Shown: one piece after another, positions 1-10,296 of the stretch
How positions within the stretch are numbered: the stretch's first letter is position 1
How the letters are laid out: each line of letters begins with the position of its first letter
DNA from: an uncultured Bacteroidota bacterium
Lineage (GTDB): Bacteria > Bacteroidota > Bacteroidia > Bacteroidales > F082
Assembly: GCA_913009685.1 (NCBI GenBank)
Contig: CAJVXP010000025.1
Location: 1 to 34,776 of the forward strand
Direction: 5' to 3'
DNA: 34,776 bases
The notes under the pieces: model-generated
Database searches by the model: none
The model's input: only the letters and a program-made list of their open reading frames with translations
Told to the model about the DNA's origin: nothing
Position numbers and translations under genes: made by a program

Positions 1-105
1 TATGTTGAGGATTAAAGAATGAGGGTGGTGCAAGGGGTGCAGTTGAGCGTTCTCATGGTAGTAGTTTTAATGGTGTAGATGCATTGGTCTTTTGTTTTTT
101 TTTTT
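1..105. other. Probable non-genomic read-through sequence beyond the adapter
   Basis: This stretch lies outside the P7 end of the adapter at 106-171. Read on the minus strand it begins, directly after the adapter, with 11 A (T at 95-105) and continues as C/A-rich sequence. That is what a read looks like when it runs past the end of the library molecule: poly-A, then low-quality noise. No gene is supported. The small minus-strand ORF here encodes the well-known adapter peptide RSEEHTSELQS and is not a protein. A chimeric second insert is the alternative, but the poly-A tract favours read-through. Confidence 0.75.
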
Positions 106-171
106 CAAGCAGAAGACGGCATACGAGATAAAGGAATGTGACTGGAGTTCAGACGTGTGCTCTTCCGATCT
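106..171. other. Illumina TruSeq-type P7/index adapter (assembly contamination)
   Basis: Positions 106-129 match the 24-nt P7 flow-cell primer (begins CAAGCAGAAGACGGCATACG). Positions 130-137 (AAAGGAAT) are an 8-nt index slot. Positions 138-171 match the 34-nt index-read/adapter part (begins GTGACTGGAGTTC, ends CTCTTCCGATCT). The reverse complement of the index, ATTCCTTT, fits my memory of TruSeq LT index 27 (ATTCCT plus two bases). The whole structure is synthetic, so genomic sequence begins at 172. Confidence 0.98.
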
Positions 172-936
172 ATGGTAAAATGGAAGGCTGAAATGCAAGG
201 TATGCGTTCGGGCAAGGGCAGGCAAACAGGTTACGGACAAGGTATGCAAAACCGGCAGCAACCCATATTCCAAAAGCTGAGTAACCCTGCGCTGGGATTA
301 TTGATGGATGGAAACCAAATGAACGGGATGATGATACATCGCGCGATGAAAGAAAACCGGCAAATGGGAAGAACGTGTGGCCGGAATCATGACATGATGG
401 CCATGCGTAATCCCGAAATCAGAGCCAGAGTGAAAGCTTATGCTGACGAAAATATTTTTCCTGTCATCAGCAAAGAGAGAGAAGCTTTTGACAAAGTCCT
501 CAGCAAGCGCGAAAAAAAGATTATCGCCAAAGTCAGGCAGCAAAAGCAAGCCCGAAGAGCCAAAATGCAGCAAATGCGTGGTAACGGCAGAATGGTCATG
601 AATGATTCTGTCCGCCTCGTTATGTGGCAGCAGATGGATAAAAACAGAATTGCCCTCCGGCAGATTGTCCTGGACCATTACGGCGAATTGCAAAAAGAAC
701 TGGCCTTCATTAGGACGCAAATGCCGCAATGGAGACAGAATATCCGCAACATAGTCATGCAAAACAGACCCAACCAAAGACTTTCACAAAAATCTATGGG
801 ACGACATCATCCCATGAACCGGCAAATGGTCCGAAAGCTGTGGAAAAACAGTCGTGAGATCAGATTTCTACTCTTTGACCCGCAGCATCCTGACAGCAAT
901 ATGTTTATGCACACCATGCAGGGAATCAGGAGATAA
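172..936 (+). CDS. Met-rich Spy/CpxP-like (LTXXQ-type) protein, 5' partial
   Basis: The open frame runs from the adapter junction to a stop at 934-936, leaving at least 254 residues. The ATG at 172 is simply where the insert starts, and the true start and any signal peptide lie beyond the contig end. The first 90 residues are strikingly rich in Met, Gln, Gly and Arg (for example DGNQMNGMMIHRAM, HDMMAMRN). The middle, VKAYADENIFPVISKEREAF followed by a charged KREKKIIAKVRQQKQ helix, resembles the Bacteroidota Spy/CpxP-like periplasmic family, whose members act as small helical chaperones or metal-stress sensors. A Cu/Ag-binding role for the Met-rich part is inference. The family call rests on recalled motif similarity and helical character only. 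Confidence 0.55.
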   Translation: MVKWKAEMQGMRSGKGRQTGYGQGMQNRQQPIFQKLSNPALGLLMDGNQMNGMMIHRAMKENRQMGRTCGRNHDMMAMRNPEIRARVKAYADENIFPVISKEREAFDKVLSKREKKIIAKVRQQKQARRAKMQQMRGNGRMVMNDSVRLVMWQQMDKNRIALRQIVLDHYGELQKELAFIRTQMPQWRQNIRNIVMQNRPNQRLSQKSMGRHHPMNRQMVRKLWKNSREIRFLLFDPQHPDSNMFMHTMQGIRR

Positions 937-965
937 TAATCCCGGATGTTCCTCCAGATTTTATA

Positions 966-1001
966 AACCATTCCTGAATTTTCCACAGGAGTGGTTTTTT
1001 T
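966..1001 (+). terminator. Intrinsic terminator after the Met-rich gene
   Basis: AACCATTCCTG (966-976) pairs with CAGGAGTGGTT (986-996) with one G-U pair. The loop is about 9 nt and a T run covers 995-1001. It lies 30 bp after the stop at 936. Confidence 0.8.
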
Positions 1002-1127
1002 GTATGTAAAAAGATCCTGTTGCAGCGGAAAAGTTGTTCTGCAAACGATTGAAATACATCTTTTAAAGCAAAATGGTGCCCCGGAATATTTCAGGGAAGG
1101 GTTCTGTTGTTCTTGTTTTCACAAGGC

Positions 1128-1158
1128 TTGGCCGTTTCACGAAATTGCTGTATTTTCG
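1128..1158 (+). promoter_or_regulatory. Candidate Bacteroidota promoter for the MFS gene
   Basis: TTG (1128-1130), 20 bp, then TATTTTCG (1151-1158), one mismatch from the TAnnTTTG -7 consensus of Bacteroidota. The ATG at 1179 follows 20 bp later. This supports 1179 over the in-frame start at 1107. Confidence 0.4.
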
Positions 1159-1178
1159 AACTTTCTAAAAATTTCGTT

Positions 1179-2693
1179 ATGGCAAGAAAACCGCATCTCA
1201 GCTTTTGGCAAATTTGGAATATGAGTGTCGGATTTTTCGGAATACAGTTCGGCTTTGCTTTGCAAAACGCCAACGTAAGCCGGATTTTTCAGACTCTCGG
1301 TGCAGATATTGGTAACCTTTCCATCCTGTGGGTGGCCGCTCCGGTAACGGGGCTTATTGTTCAACCCATCATCGGGCATTACAGCGATAAAACCTGGACC
1401 CGCCTCGGCAGGCGGAGACCTTATTTTCTGGCCGGAGCACTGCTGGCATCGCTCGCATTGCTTATCATGCCCAACTCACATGTGCTGTGGATGGCTGCCG
1501 GGATGCTCTGGATTTTGGATGCCTCCATCAACATCTCCATGGAACCTTTTCGCGCTTTTGTTGGCGACATGCTGCCCGGAGAACAACGCACACAGGGCTT
1601 TGCCATGCAGAGCTTTTTTATCGGAACGGGAGCTGTGATTGCCAGTGTATTGCCATGGATAATGACCAACTGGTTGCACATCAGCAATACTGCACCCGAA
1701 GGGGTTATCCCTCCTTCGGTAAAATGGGCGTTTTATATCGGGGGAGCGGTCTATTTTACGGCCGTATTGTGGACTATCATCACCACTAAAGAATATCCGC
1801 CCGAACAACTGAAAGATTTTGATGCGGAAGAGGAAAAACGCACACACATTAGTGTTACGACAACACCAGATGCTATCAATCACCATGAAAAAGGTAAAAA
1901 ACAAACACGCAACGGGCTTCTCTGGCTCATTTTTGGAATATTGCTCACCATTTGGTTTTATGAAGCGGAACTTACCAAAGATTTGTATGTGCTTTCCCTT
2001 GGTTTGGTCGCATTGGGATTTTTGATGCTTATTTCCGGTTTTATGCAGCTCCGGGGCAAAAATCAGGCTGCTCTTGTGGAGATTATGAACGACATGTTTA
2101 ACATGCCCAAAACCATGCTGCAACTTGCTCTTGTACAGTTTTTTAGCTGGTTCGCCCTATTTTCCATGTGGATATATACCACTCCGGCAGTTACGGAATA
2201 TATATTTCATACGACCAACACGGCTTCGGCAGCTTACAATAACGGAGCTGACTGGGTTTCCATCTTGTTTGCCGTTTACAATGGCTTTGCTGCCATTGTT
2301 GCCTGGTTTCTCACGCCGCTCGCCAAAGCCACCAGCAGGAAATCGGCCCACGCCATCTCGCTGCTTCTCGGAGGATTGGGGCTTTTTTCCATCTATTTTA
2401 TCCACGACCAGTATCTGTTGATTATTTCTATGTTGGGCGTTGGCGTCGCCTGGGCCAGCATTTTGTCTATCCCTTACGCCATTCTCACCAATGCGTTGCC
2501 ACACGACAAAATGGGAATTTACATGGGGATTTTTAACTATTTCATTGTAATTCCACAAATTGTAGCGGCGGCCATTCTGGGTTTCTTTTTGCAAAAGTTT
2601 TTTCACAGTGAAGCCATTTACGCACTGATTATTGGCGGAATTTCCATGTTTCTGGCCTCTGTCTTGATTTTGTTTGTGAAGGATAATAATTAA
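1179..2693 (+). CDS. MFS sugar transporter, SLC45/GPH-like
   Basis: A 504-residue inner-membrane protein with about 12 hydrophobic segments. Near residues 67-81 it has the MFS loop motif GHYSDKTWTRLGRRRP, whose RLGRRRP form is typical of the SLC45/sucrose-maltose cation symporter branch. A charged central loop (about residues 205-245, with EEEKRTH) separates the two six-helix halves, as usual in MFS carriers. The likely function is proton-coupled uptake of a di- or oligosaccharide; the substrate cannot be read from sequence. The start at ATG 1179 is preferred because a -7-like box lies at 1151-1158 and the upstream extension is not transporter-like. The hydrolase gene starts 9 bp after the stop, so the two are probably co-transcribed. 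Confidence 0.8.
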   Translation: MARKPHLSFWQIWNMSVGFFGIQFGFALQNANVSRIFQTLGADIGNLSILWVAAPVTGLIVQPIIGHYSDKTWTRLGRRRPYFLAGALLASLALLIMPNSHVLWMAAGMLWILDASINISMEPFRAFVGDMLPGEQRTQGFAMQSFFIGTGAVIASVLPWIMTNWLHISNTAPEGVIPPSVKWAFYIGGAVYFTAVLWTIITTKEYPPEQLKDFDAEEEKRTHISVTTTPDAINHHEKGKKQTRNGLLWLIFGILLTIWFYEAELTKDLYVLSLGLVALGFLMLISGFMQLRGKNQAALVEIMNDMFNMPKTMLQLALVQFFSWFALFSMWIYTTPAVTEYIFHTTNTASAAYNNGADWVSILFAVYNGFAAIVAWFLTPLAKATSRKSAHAISLLLGGLGLFSIYFIHDQYLLIISMLGVGVAWASILSIPYAILTNALPHDKMGIYMGIFNYFIVIPQIVAAAILGFFLQKFFHSEAIYALIIGGISMFLASVLILFVKDNN

Positions 2694-2702
2694 TTGCAGA
2701 AC

Positions 2703-3494
2703 ATGGTTGTCGAGGATGAATTTGTCGAATTGTCCGGCTTGCAGTTGTTTACGCGCAAACTTATCCCGGAAGGAAAGCCTGCAGACAAAAACAGCCCGGT
2801 GGTCATTTTTCTTCACGAAGGACTCGGTTCGGTGAACCAGTGGAAAGATTTTCCGGAAAAATTTATCAGAGAATGCAACCTGCCTGTTCTGCTTTATGAC
2901 CGGCAGGGTTACGGGAAATCTTCACCTCTCACCGAAAAACGCGGGCTGGATTATATCCATAAAGAAGCAGAACTACTGGAGCATCTTATTCAACATTTTT
3001 CACTGAAAAAATATTATCTGCTTGGACACAGTGAAGGAGGATCACTGGCGTTGATTCATGCAGCTCATCATCCGGAAGGATTGATAAAAGTCATTACTTT
3101 GTCGGCCAACACCCAGGAGGAGCCTTGCGTTACGCCGGGGATTGAGAATGTCAGGAAACAATACGAAAGGCCTGCCTCCAAACTGAAACAGGCGTTACGG
3201 AAATATCATGGAGCACGTTGTGATGCTGTTTTTTATGCGTGGTGCGATACCTGGACAGCCGGTTTTTTCCAAAACTGGAATATAAGAGAGGAGCTGAAGA
3301 AAATTCAGGTTCCCGTTTTGGCTTTCCATGGCCGTAACGATCAGTACACCAGTCTGCAACAGGTGGAAAATATCCGCCGGTTTGTACCGGAAAGAAAAGA
3401 GATACACATTTTAAATCAATGCAGCCATCATCCCCATTTTGATTATCCGGAGAAAGTGCTGGCTGCTGTCTGCAATTTCATTGCTCAGGATTAG
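2703..3494 (+). CDS. Alpha/beta-fold hydrolase
   Basis: A 263-residue cytoplasmic protein with no signal peptide. The oxyanion-loop motif HEGLGS is near residues 38-43, the nucleophile elbow GHSEGG has Ser110, the acid is probably Asp213 in GRNDQ, and the catalytic His is one of the cluster in CSHHPHFD (about 242-245). This is the complete Ser-Asp-His order of the family, and the HEGLGS form recalls short-chain esterase/peptidase-like members. The substrate is unknown. A TTG nine bases upstream is in frame, but the ATG at 2703 is a better start. It follows the sugar transporter by 9 bp, so its substrate may be related to transport. The 3' end overlaps the convergent SurA-like gene by 17 bp. 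Confidence 0.8.
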   Translation: MVVEDEFVELSGLQLFTRKLIPEGKPADKNSPVVIFLHEGLGSVNQWKDFPEKFIRECNLPVLLYDRQGYGKSSPLTEKRGLDYIHKEAELLEHLIQHFSLKKYYLLGHSEGGSLALIHAAHHPEGLIKVITLSANTQEEPCVTPGIENVRKQYERPASKLKQALRKYHGARCDAVFYAWCDTWTAGFFQNWNIREELKKIQVPVLAFHGRNDQYTSLQQVENIRRFVPERKEIHILNQCSHHPHFDYPEKVLAAVCNFIAQD

Positions 3495-4932
3495 CCCGTT
3501 GGCTTTCCTGCTTTTGCTGTCCGTGTAACCACTGGTGACGGAAACGACAACGCCGGAACATGGGATTTATCCGCACAAAAGTATCTTTTGCTTTTTCATT
3601 TATCCAGGCATCGATGGTTTTTTGCTGCTTATCCTGCAAAGCCCACTGCTCAAAGCGGGTATAATCCTGTTTGAGGTTAGCTTTGTGAGGCGGAACCAGT
3701 TTTTCAAGATATAGCAGACGATAAGCATCTTTCTGGTTATCCGTTTTAAACGGCACGGGATTGGAAATTTGTCCCGGTTTAAGCTTGTTAACTATAAATG
3801 AAACCTGCGGAGCAAGCTGCTCCCCTTCAAATTCGATACTTCCTGTTTGCGGATTCAGCAGATAACCACCATTATTTTTGTCCTTACCTTGCGAATACTT
3901 TTCTACTGCTTTATCGAAGGTTATGGAATCGGAACGAATTTCTTTGACAATAGTATCTAATTTCATCCTGGCCTTTTGCAAATCCTGGATGGAAACTTTA
4001 GGCACAAGCAAAATATGGCGTACATTGATGTAATCTCCTTTACGGGCAATCATCTGAATGATATGATAACCGGCTTTTGTCTTCACCACACCCGATATCT
4101 CTCCGGGTTTTAGCTTATAGGCTGCAGCTTCAAAAGCCGGATAGAGCTGTCCCCGGCCATAAAAACCCAACTCACCGCCGTTTTTGGCAGAGCCGGGATC
4201 TTCCGAATACAAGATGGCAAGCGTAGAGAAACTCTCCCCGTTCAAAATACGTTTACGCAACTCCAGCAATTCTTTCTTTACACGTAGTTTTTCTTCCACA
4301 TTGACAGGTGGTTTCCTGACAATTTGCCGGATGACATACTCTGTTTTTATCATGGGGATGCTGTCTTTTGGCTTTTTCTTGTAAAAGGCTTTTATTTCGG
4401 AAGGCGTTACGGTAATATTACTTATAATCTTCTGCTGTACCTGTTGGGCCAGCATCTGGTCTTTGACGATGTTATGGATTTCCGATTTAATCTCCGACAT
4501 GGATTTTCCATAATATTTTTCTAACTTTTCCTGACTTCCAAACTGGTTAATAAAACCGGAAAGTCTTCTCTCCAATTCTGCACTCACCTGCGCTTTGTTA
4601 ACCTCGATACTGTCAACTTCGGCCTGGGCAACCATAAGTTTCTGATAGAGCAGGCTTTCCAGAATCTCACATTTCATATCCTCTTCAGTACCATTGATGG
4701 AACCCCGCATCCTGTAATTTAAATACTGATTTTCAATATCGGATTCCAGTATTAGTGTGTTGCCCACCACGGCAACCACCTGATCGAGGACTTTTCCCTT
4801 TGGTGCGCTCGTGCTGTCGCTTTGCTGGGCTATTGCCGATGGCTGACCGGCAATAAACAGGAGGATGAAAACAAGCAAGCCCCAGAGGCTGTTAGTGCTA
4901 ATAAGATTTCGTTTTATCGGGTTCTTTGTCAT
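3478..4932 (-). CDS. surA: SurA-like periplasmic peptidyl-prolyl isomerase/chaperone
   Basis: A signal peptide (hydrophobic WGLLVFILLFIAG, cleavage near AIAQQ) precedes a SurA N-domain (about residues 45-190: VLDQVVAVVGNTLILESDIE) and two parvulin rotamase domains (about 198-297 with YSEDPGSAKNGGELGF, and 302-408). This is the SurA order. SurA-type proteins escort unfolded outer-membrane proteins across the periplasm. The length is 484 residues from the ATG at 4932, which lies one base after the stop of the preceding lipoprotein gene. An in-frame ATG at 4947 would overlap that gene by 14 bp and is the alternative. The C-terminus (RRCRFRHQW...) is basic. It is the last gene of the guaB operon and converges on the hydrolase gene. 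Confidence 0.88.
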   Translation of the reverse strand: MTKNPIKRNLISTNSLWGLLVFILLFIAGQPSAIAQQSDSTSAPKGKVLDQVVAVVGNTLILESDIENQYLNYRMRGSINGTEEDMKCEILESLLYQKLMVAQAEVDSIEVNKAQVSAELERRLSGFINQFGSQEKLEKYYGKSMSEIKSEIHNIVKDQMLAQQVQQKIISNITVTPSEIKAFYKKKPKDSIPMIKTEYVIRQIVRKPPVNVEEKLRVKKELLELRKRILNGESFSTLAILYSEDPGSAKNGGELGFYGRGQLYPAFEAAAYKLKPGEISGVVKTKAGYHIIQMIARKGDYINVRHILLVPKVSIQDLQKARMKLDTIVKEIRSDSITFDKAVEKYSQGKDKNNGGYLLNPQTGSIEFEGEQLAPQVSFIVNKLKPGQISNPVPFKTDNQKDAYRLLYLEKLVPPHKANLKQDYTRFEQWALQDKQQKTIDAWINEKAKDTFVRINPMFRRCRFRHQWLHGQQKQESQRANPEQ

Positions 4933-4933
4933 G

Positions 4934-5848
4934 TTAATAGATTTCAAATTCTTTTTGTTTTATGGCATGTTTAAAAATATCTGCCCGTAATTGATTAATC
5001 ATTTCTGTTTTGCGCTTATTTAAAATTATTTGCCGGATAAAATTTGCTTCCATATCTTTGGGAGAAATGTCATCTTTAATTTTAAAGTTGACAAATTTAA
5101 GCAGATAAATCTTGCTGTCGTCCTTTAACCGGATAATTCGGTGATTTTTGAGATAGATATCCTGGTTATAGGTTTCGATAGGAATCACTTTCAACACTTG
5201 ATTAAACGGAATCCAGTTGTTTGTGTCTGTCGAAAAAGATTCGGCCATGACCGGAGCATAATTTTCCAGCGAATCCAGTAAAATACTGTCGGGCAAATGA
5301 AACATTCCCCGGAAAACCTTTTCTAGCTGATGACTGTCTTCCCGCTTCCGGTCTATAATGGCATAAATGACCTTCACAATATTTTCTTTCAACTGAAAAT
5401 CTTTCAGATGACTTTTGTAATAGTCATCAATTTGTTTGTCAGTTACAACAGTATCCATGTTTTGTATTACGTATTCCGTTTCATATTGGTAGATAATCAA
5501 CGAATTACGATATTCTTCAAGCCGTTTTTGGAAATTTAGTTTTTCCTCGGGCAGGTTTCTTTCGGCTTGATGAAGGAGCAGCTGGGTATGTACCCACTTG
5601 TTGATATAGCTTTGGCAAAAAAGCAGACTGTCGCGCGATGAAGCCCCTTTGGGGATTATTTCTTTTAAATCATTAACATACAGATATTTGTCGCCGACAC
5701 GTGCCAGCGGAGCATCGCCTGTTTTATTTTTATGCTTACAACCTGTCAGCCCGATGCCTGTGAGGATAGCCAAAAACAGCATCATCACAAACCAACCGTG
5801 AAAGCCGGTTTCTTCCTTCCGGAAAAAGATATTTAGCCTGCGCTGCAT
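4934..5848 (-). CDS. Lipoprotein with SurA/PpiC-like helical fold, no isomerase domain
   Basis: 304 residues. The N-terminus is extended (MQRRLNIFFRKEETG) before a hydrophobic segment and a lipobox LTGC with lipidated Cys37. The next residues resemble a SurA/PrsA N-domain (PLARVGDKYLYVNDLKEIIP, then coiled helices), but the parvulin signature (G-G-x-L-G) is absent. It is likely a periplasmic chaperone working with its two neighbours. An internal start at residue 22 or 23 (MMLFLAIL) would give a standard lipoprotein signal. The ATG overlaps the stop of the upstream gene (TGATG), so translation is probably coupled, and the downstream SurA-like gene follows immediately. The family assignment is inferred from context and weak N-domain similarity. 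Confidence 0.7.
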   Translation of the reverse strand: MQRRLNIFFRKEETGFHGWFVMMLFLAILTGIGLTGCKHKNKTGDAPLARVGDKYLYVNDLKEIIPKGASSRDSLLFCQSYINKWVHTQLLLHQAERNLPEEKLNFQKRLEEYRNSLIIYQYETEYVIQNMDTVVTDKQIDDYYKSHLKDFQLKENIVKVIYAIIDRKREDSHQLEKVFRGMFHLPDSILLDSLENYAPVMAESFSTDTNNWIPFNQVLKVIPIETYNQDIYLKNHRIIRLKDDSKIYLLKFVNFKIKDDISPKDMEANFIRQIILNKRKTEMINQLRADIFKHAIKQKEFEIY

Positions 5849-7875
5849 CAGGATTTCTTTTTGTTTAGTGATTTTATTAATTTATGCAAAACTTTTTCGT
5901 TGATATGCACGGGATATTTCCTTCGGAGCTGCTGTGCCCATTGTTTATCTAAATAATCCTGATAGTCAGAGGTAACAAGTCCGCGGGCATGCTCAAAAGT
6001 CATAATGCCCGGTGGAATAATTTTTTTGATAAAAACCAGACTGACTTTATTTTCCACTTCAGATGGGATGTGTTTGGAGAGTCCGGGCTTCCATTCAACC
6101 GCATCAACCATTCTGTTTTCGCCTTTCCGGAAAGTACCGCTGTCAGCCTCAAGGCCTTTTAACATTATTTCATGTTTCCTGATATCCTGCAAAAGTTTTT
6201 CGCTGCCGTTGTGTCTGCTTAAAAGTGAATCCAGCTGGCTCAGAGAGGATTCCGGACAAGAAAAAATAATTGCTTCGGCTTCCACACCATGTTTGTACTT
6301 CGGACGATGCGTTGTGTAAAAGTTTTGTAAACCTACCGTATCTTTCATGGCTTCCGACCAAACTAATTTATCCGTCAGGTTAAAAAGCAGAATCCCATCG
6401 TGGTATTCGGTCATTATTGCTTTAAAATCGGGATAAAAATCTTCGAGATGTTCGTTTTCATAACGAAGAGAGTTCTCATCAACAAACTGTTTGAACAAAA
6501 GACTAAGCATTACGGATTTGTCCTGATAGCTCTTACCCTGTTGATGTTTTTCAACAAAACGGGCAAAATCCTGCCGGGTATAGACTTTCGGGTCTTTTTT
6601 ACCAATTTCCATAATGGTTTTGCTCCATGTCCCCGGCAGGCTGTCAGCCTTGAGTTGCCCTTTCCGTATCAAAGAATCCATAGCATTAAACAAGGCTTGT
6701 TTGGCGTTGGTATAAATTATAAGGTCGTTATCCTTTTTGATTTTTGCTAAAACAGCTTCTTTGCTTTTCTCCGCGCGCTGGTCTCTTGCAACACGTTCTT
6801 TCAGCATGGATTGTTCCTGTTTGAAAGTTCCCGGTTGCTTCCGGCTGAGCAGTTTAATGATATGAAAGCCGTAAATGGTCTGGAAAGGTTTGGAAATTTG
6901 TCCGGGCTGCAGCTTGTCAACTTGTGAAACAAACTGCGGGACAATACGTCCGGAAGAAAATTTTGGCAGCTTGCCACCGTTGCCGGCAGAGCCACGGTCT
7001 TCCGAATATTTTTTGGCCGCCTCTTCAAACGGCATACCTTCTTTGATTATCCGGTAAATGTTCTGAATTTTTCTGGCTTTGGCCGCCGAATCGGCAGGAG
7101 TAAAACCTGGTTTCAGCGCGACAAAAATATGCTCCACCCCGGCAACACCCATAGCCGGACGCTTGTCGGTTACCTTTATTAAATGATAACCATAGCGGGT
7201 GTGGACAGGTTTTGACACACTTCCCACGGGAGTGGCGTAAGCGGCTGTTTCAAAGGGATAAACCATATTGAAAACCGAAAAGTAACCAAGGTCACCCCGG
7301 TTGGCCCGGTGTCCGCGCTGTTTTCCGGGAATGGCTTTCCGGCTTCTTGCTGAAGGATCTTCCGAATATTTCACGGCTGCTTCGCCAAAATCCAGACCGT
7401 TCATAATTTCCGAACGGATTTTATTGATTTTATTCCAGGCTTTCAGCGTGTCGGCGGGACTGGCATCCGGGCTGACGCGGATAAGAATATGGCTGACACG
7501 CACATCGTATTGCATCCGGTTATATGCCTCTTTCACAAGCGAATTCATCACTTTTTCATCCATAAAATAATGCCGGGCAAGTTGTTTGCGGTAGCCTTTC
7601 AGCTCTCTTTTAAAAGCGGCAATAGTATCCATTTTCAGGCTTTCGGCTTCTAACACCTTTAGTCTGAAATTAATATAAAGCTGAAGGTAATCCTGCAGGC
7701 TGGTGGTGTTTTCGCCTTCAGTGCCGTTTTTATTATAGATGCTCAGAAATTCACCGGCGGTAATTTTCTGCCCGTCAATGTTGAGCAGCTCTTTTTTCAT
7801 TAAACCTTTCTGTGCATGAACGTTGGCTGCAAAGAAAATAAAAGCTGCAAAAAGCCAGATTTTTTTCATATTCAA
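5848..7875 (-). CDS. Periplasmic parvulin-type peptidyl-prolyl isomerase with two rotamase domains
   Basis: 675 residues. The signal peptide is residues 1-21 (cut after VHA). An N-terminal helical chaperone segment (about 25-120) is followed by parvulin domain 1 at about 124-237 (VRVSHILIRV, YSEDPSARS, GDLGYFS, YGYHLIKV), with an insert at 178-192 rich in basic residues. Parvulin domain 2 is at about 246-345 (VEHIFVALKP, YSEDRGSAGNGGKL, YGFHIIKL), then a 330-residue C-terminal region without recognised domain. This is the long PpiD/SurA-type architecture common in Bacteroidota. The start could also be the Met two codons later. It lies 11 bp after guaB and overlaps the next gene by one base. 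Its likely role is outer-membrane protein folding. Confidence 0.85.
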   Translation of the reverse strand: MNMKKIWLFAAFIFFAANVHAQKGLMKKELLNIDGQKITAGEFLSIYNKNGTEGENTTSLQDYLQLYINFRLKVLEAESLKMDTIAAFKRELKGYRKQLARHYFMDEKVMNSLVKEAYNRMQYDVRVSHILIRVSPDASPADTLKAWNKINKIRSEIMNGLDFGEAAVKYSEDPSARSRKAIPGKQRGHRANRGDLGYFSVFNMVYPFETAAYATPVGSVSKPVHTRYGYHLIKVTDKRPAMGVAGVEHIFVALKPGFTPADSAAKARKIQNIYRIIKEGMPFEEAAKKYSEDRGSAGNGGKLPKFSSGRIVPQFVSQVDKLQPGQISKPFQTIYGFHIIKLLSRKQPGTFKQEQSMLKERVARDQRAEKSKEAVLAKIKKDNDLIIYTNAKQALFNAMDSLIRKGQLKADSLPGTWSKTIMEIGKKDPKVYTRQDFARFVEKHQQGKSYQDKSVMLSLLFKQFVDENSLRYENEHLEDFYPDFKAIMTEYHDGILLFNLTDKLVWSEAMKDTVGLQNFYTTHRPKYKHGVEAEAIIFSCPESSLSQLDSLLSRHNGSEKLLQDIRKHEIMLKGLEADSGTFRKGENRMVDAVEWKPGLSKHIPSEVENKVSLVFIKKIIPPGIMTFEHARGLVTSDYQDYLDKQWAQQLRRKYPVHINEKVLHKLIKSLNKKKS

Positions 7876-7886
7876 AATCAGATAAT

Positions 7887-9371
<1,485 letters not shown>

Positions 9372-9383
9372 TTAAAGTTTATG

Positions 9384-9391
9384 CAAAAATA
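9384..9391 (-). promoter_or_regulatory. -7 promoter box for the guaB operon
   Basis: TATTTTTG on the minus strand is an exact TAnnTTTG match, 21 bp upstream of the guaB ATG. I see no clear -33 TTG at the usual distance. Confidence 0.45.
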
Positions 9392-9392
9392 T

Positions 9393-9834
9393 CAAAAATC
9401 CGGTATTCTCAGAAAACCTTTTTTGGGAAAAGCCATTTTAACAAGTTTTAACGGAAAAGGCCGGGTTTTTCAGGAGGTTTTGTTTTCCGGATTATTATCC
9501 TACCTTTACAGGCTGCAAAACCGCACCTGAAAACAGACCAGCCTCTTTTTTACCGAAAACAAAAAACCGGCCAACGAAGAACAGAATGATAAACACAATA
9601 AGAATAGGATGTTATCCTGCCTCTGTTTTAGAATGAACTGTAGATTTTGAGGTGATATAGACAAGTTGTGCAGCAGCTTAACGAATAACGAAAATGATTG
9701 ATCATACAAAGACAAAATTAAGTAATTTGAAAAAAACCCGAAATTAGAGGAATTATCCTTGGACTTTTCCTGAAAGGAATCAACTATAACAATGTTATCA
9801 AGCCTAAACCAATGTGCATCTTTACAGCTTAAAA
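9393..9834. other. Intergenic region without a supported gene
   Basis: About 440 bp between the small lipoprotein gene and the guaB promoter. A 110-codon minus-strand frame exists but its composition (many Phe, Leu, Cys, Ser) is that of translated AT-rich noncoding DNA. Only short weak palindromes are visible, such as ATAACA-A-TGTTAT near 9786-9798. Confidence 0.5.
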
Positions 9835-10296
9835 TCATTTTACAATGGTAAACTTACGGGACTTTGAAATGCCATCGCATTCTAATACACCGTTGTACCA
9901 TACCTTGGTAACAATTGAGGCGTTGATATTTTTAGTAAATTCTGCTGTTATAGTGTCTGTGATTTGATCATTCAACTGAAGCAAAGTTGTATCTACTTCC
10001 AGAAAAACACGTAAAAAATATACATGGGTCGAATGGTTTAAGACTATAACAAAATTGTGGGGAATATCATAATTAGGATAATTAACCTCTTTTTTTACCC
10101 CGTCCACTACATTGTAAAGATGCATATTATCGGCTGAAAAATGGTTCGTGGTAGAAGTATTCAGTAAATCCTGTCCCTTTGCGTTTTCGTATGTGATCTC
10201 TGCACCAGTAGAATCAACAAAGGATTTCTCCTTTTTTTTACAACCCGTTACCACCAACAAAGGGATTAGCAAAAATAAAAACAGTATTTTCTTCAT
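9835..10296 (-). CDS. Small lipoprotein of unknown function
   Basis: 153 residues. A strong lipoprotein signal (MKKILFLFLLIPLLVVTGC) with lipidated Cys19 is followed by a lysine-rich tether (KKKEK). The mature part is rich in beta-forming stretches (NFVIVLNHSTHVYFLRVFLEVD) and contains no motif I recognise. The basic residues after Cys are unlike the acidic surface-export signal known from Flavobacteriia/Bacteroides, so retention on the periplasmic face is the more likely location (inference). The gene stands alone, with about 440 bp downstream and about 670 bp upstream free of genes. Confidence 0.75.
   Translation of the reverse strand: MKKILFLFLLIPLLVVTGCKKKEKSFVDSTGAEITYENAKGQDLLNTSTTNHFSADNMHLYNVVDGVKKEVNYPNYDIPHNFVIVLNHSTHVYFLRVFLEVDTTLLQLNDQITDTITAEFTKNINASIVTKVWYNGVLECDGISKSRKFTIVK

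Noticed and set aside
67-273. 68-codon minus-strand ORF containing RSEEHTSELQS
   Set aside because: It is the translated Illumina adapter plus run-off sequence, not a gene.
1476-2816. Two long minus-strand ORFs (about 215 and 219 codons)
   Set aside because: They are antisense to the MFS transporter and hydrolase genes and show no family motif.
9506-9838. 110-codon minus-strand ORF
   Set aside because: Its composition is that of translated noncoding AT-rich DNA; no motif, signal or promoter was seen, and it overlaps the end of the lipoprotein gene.
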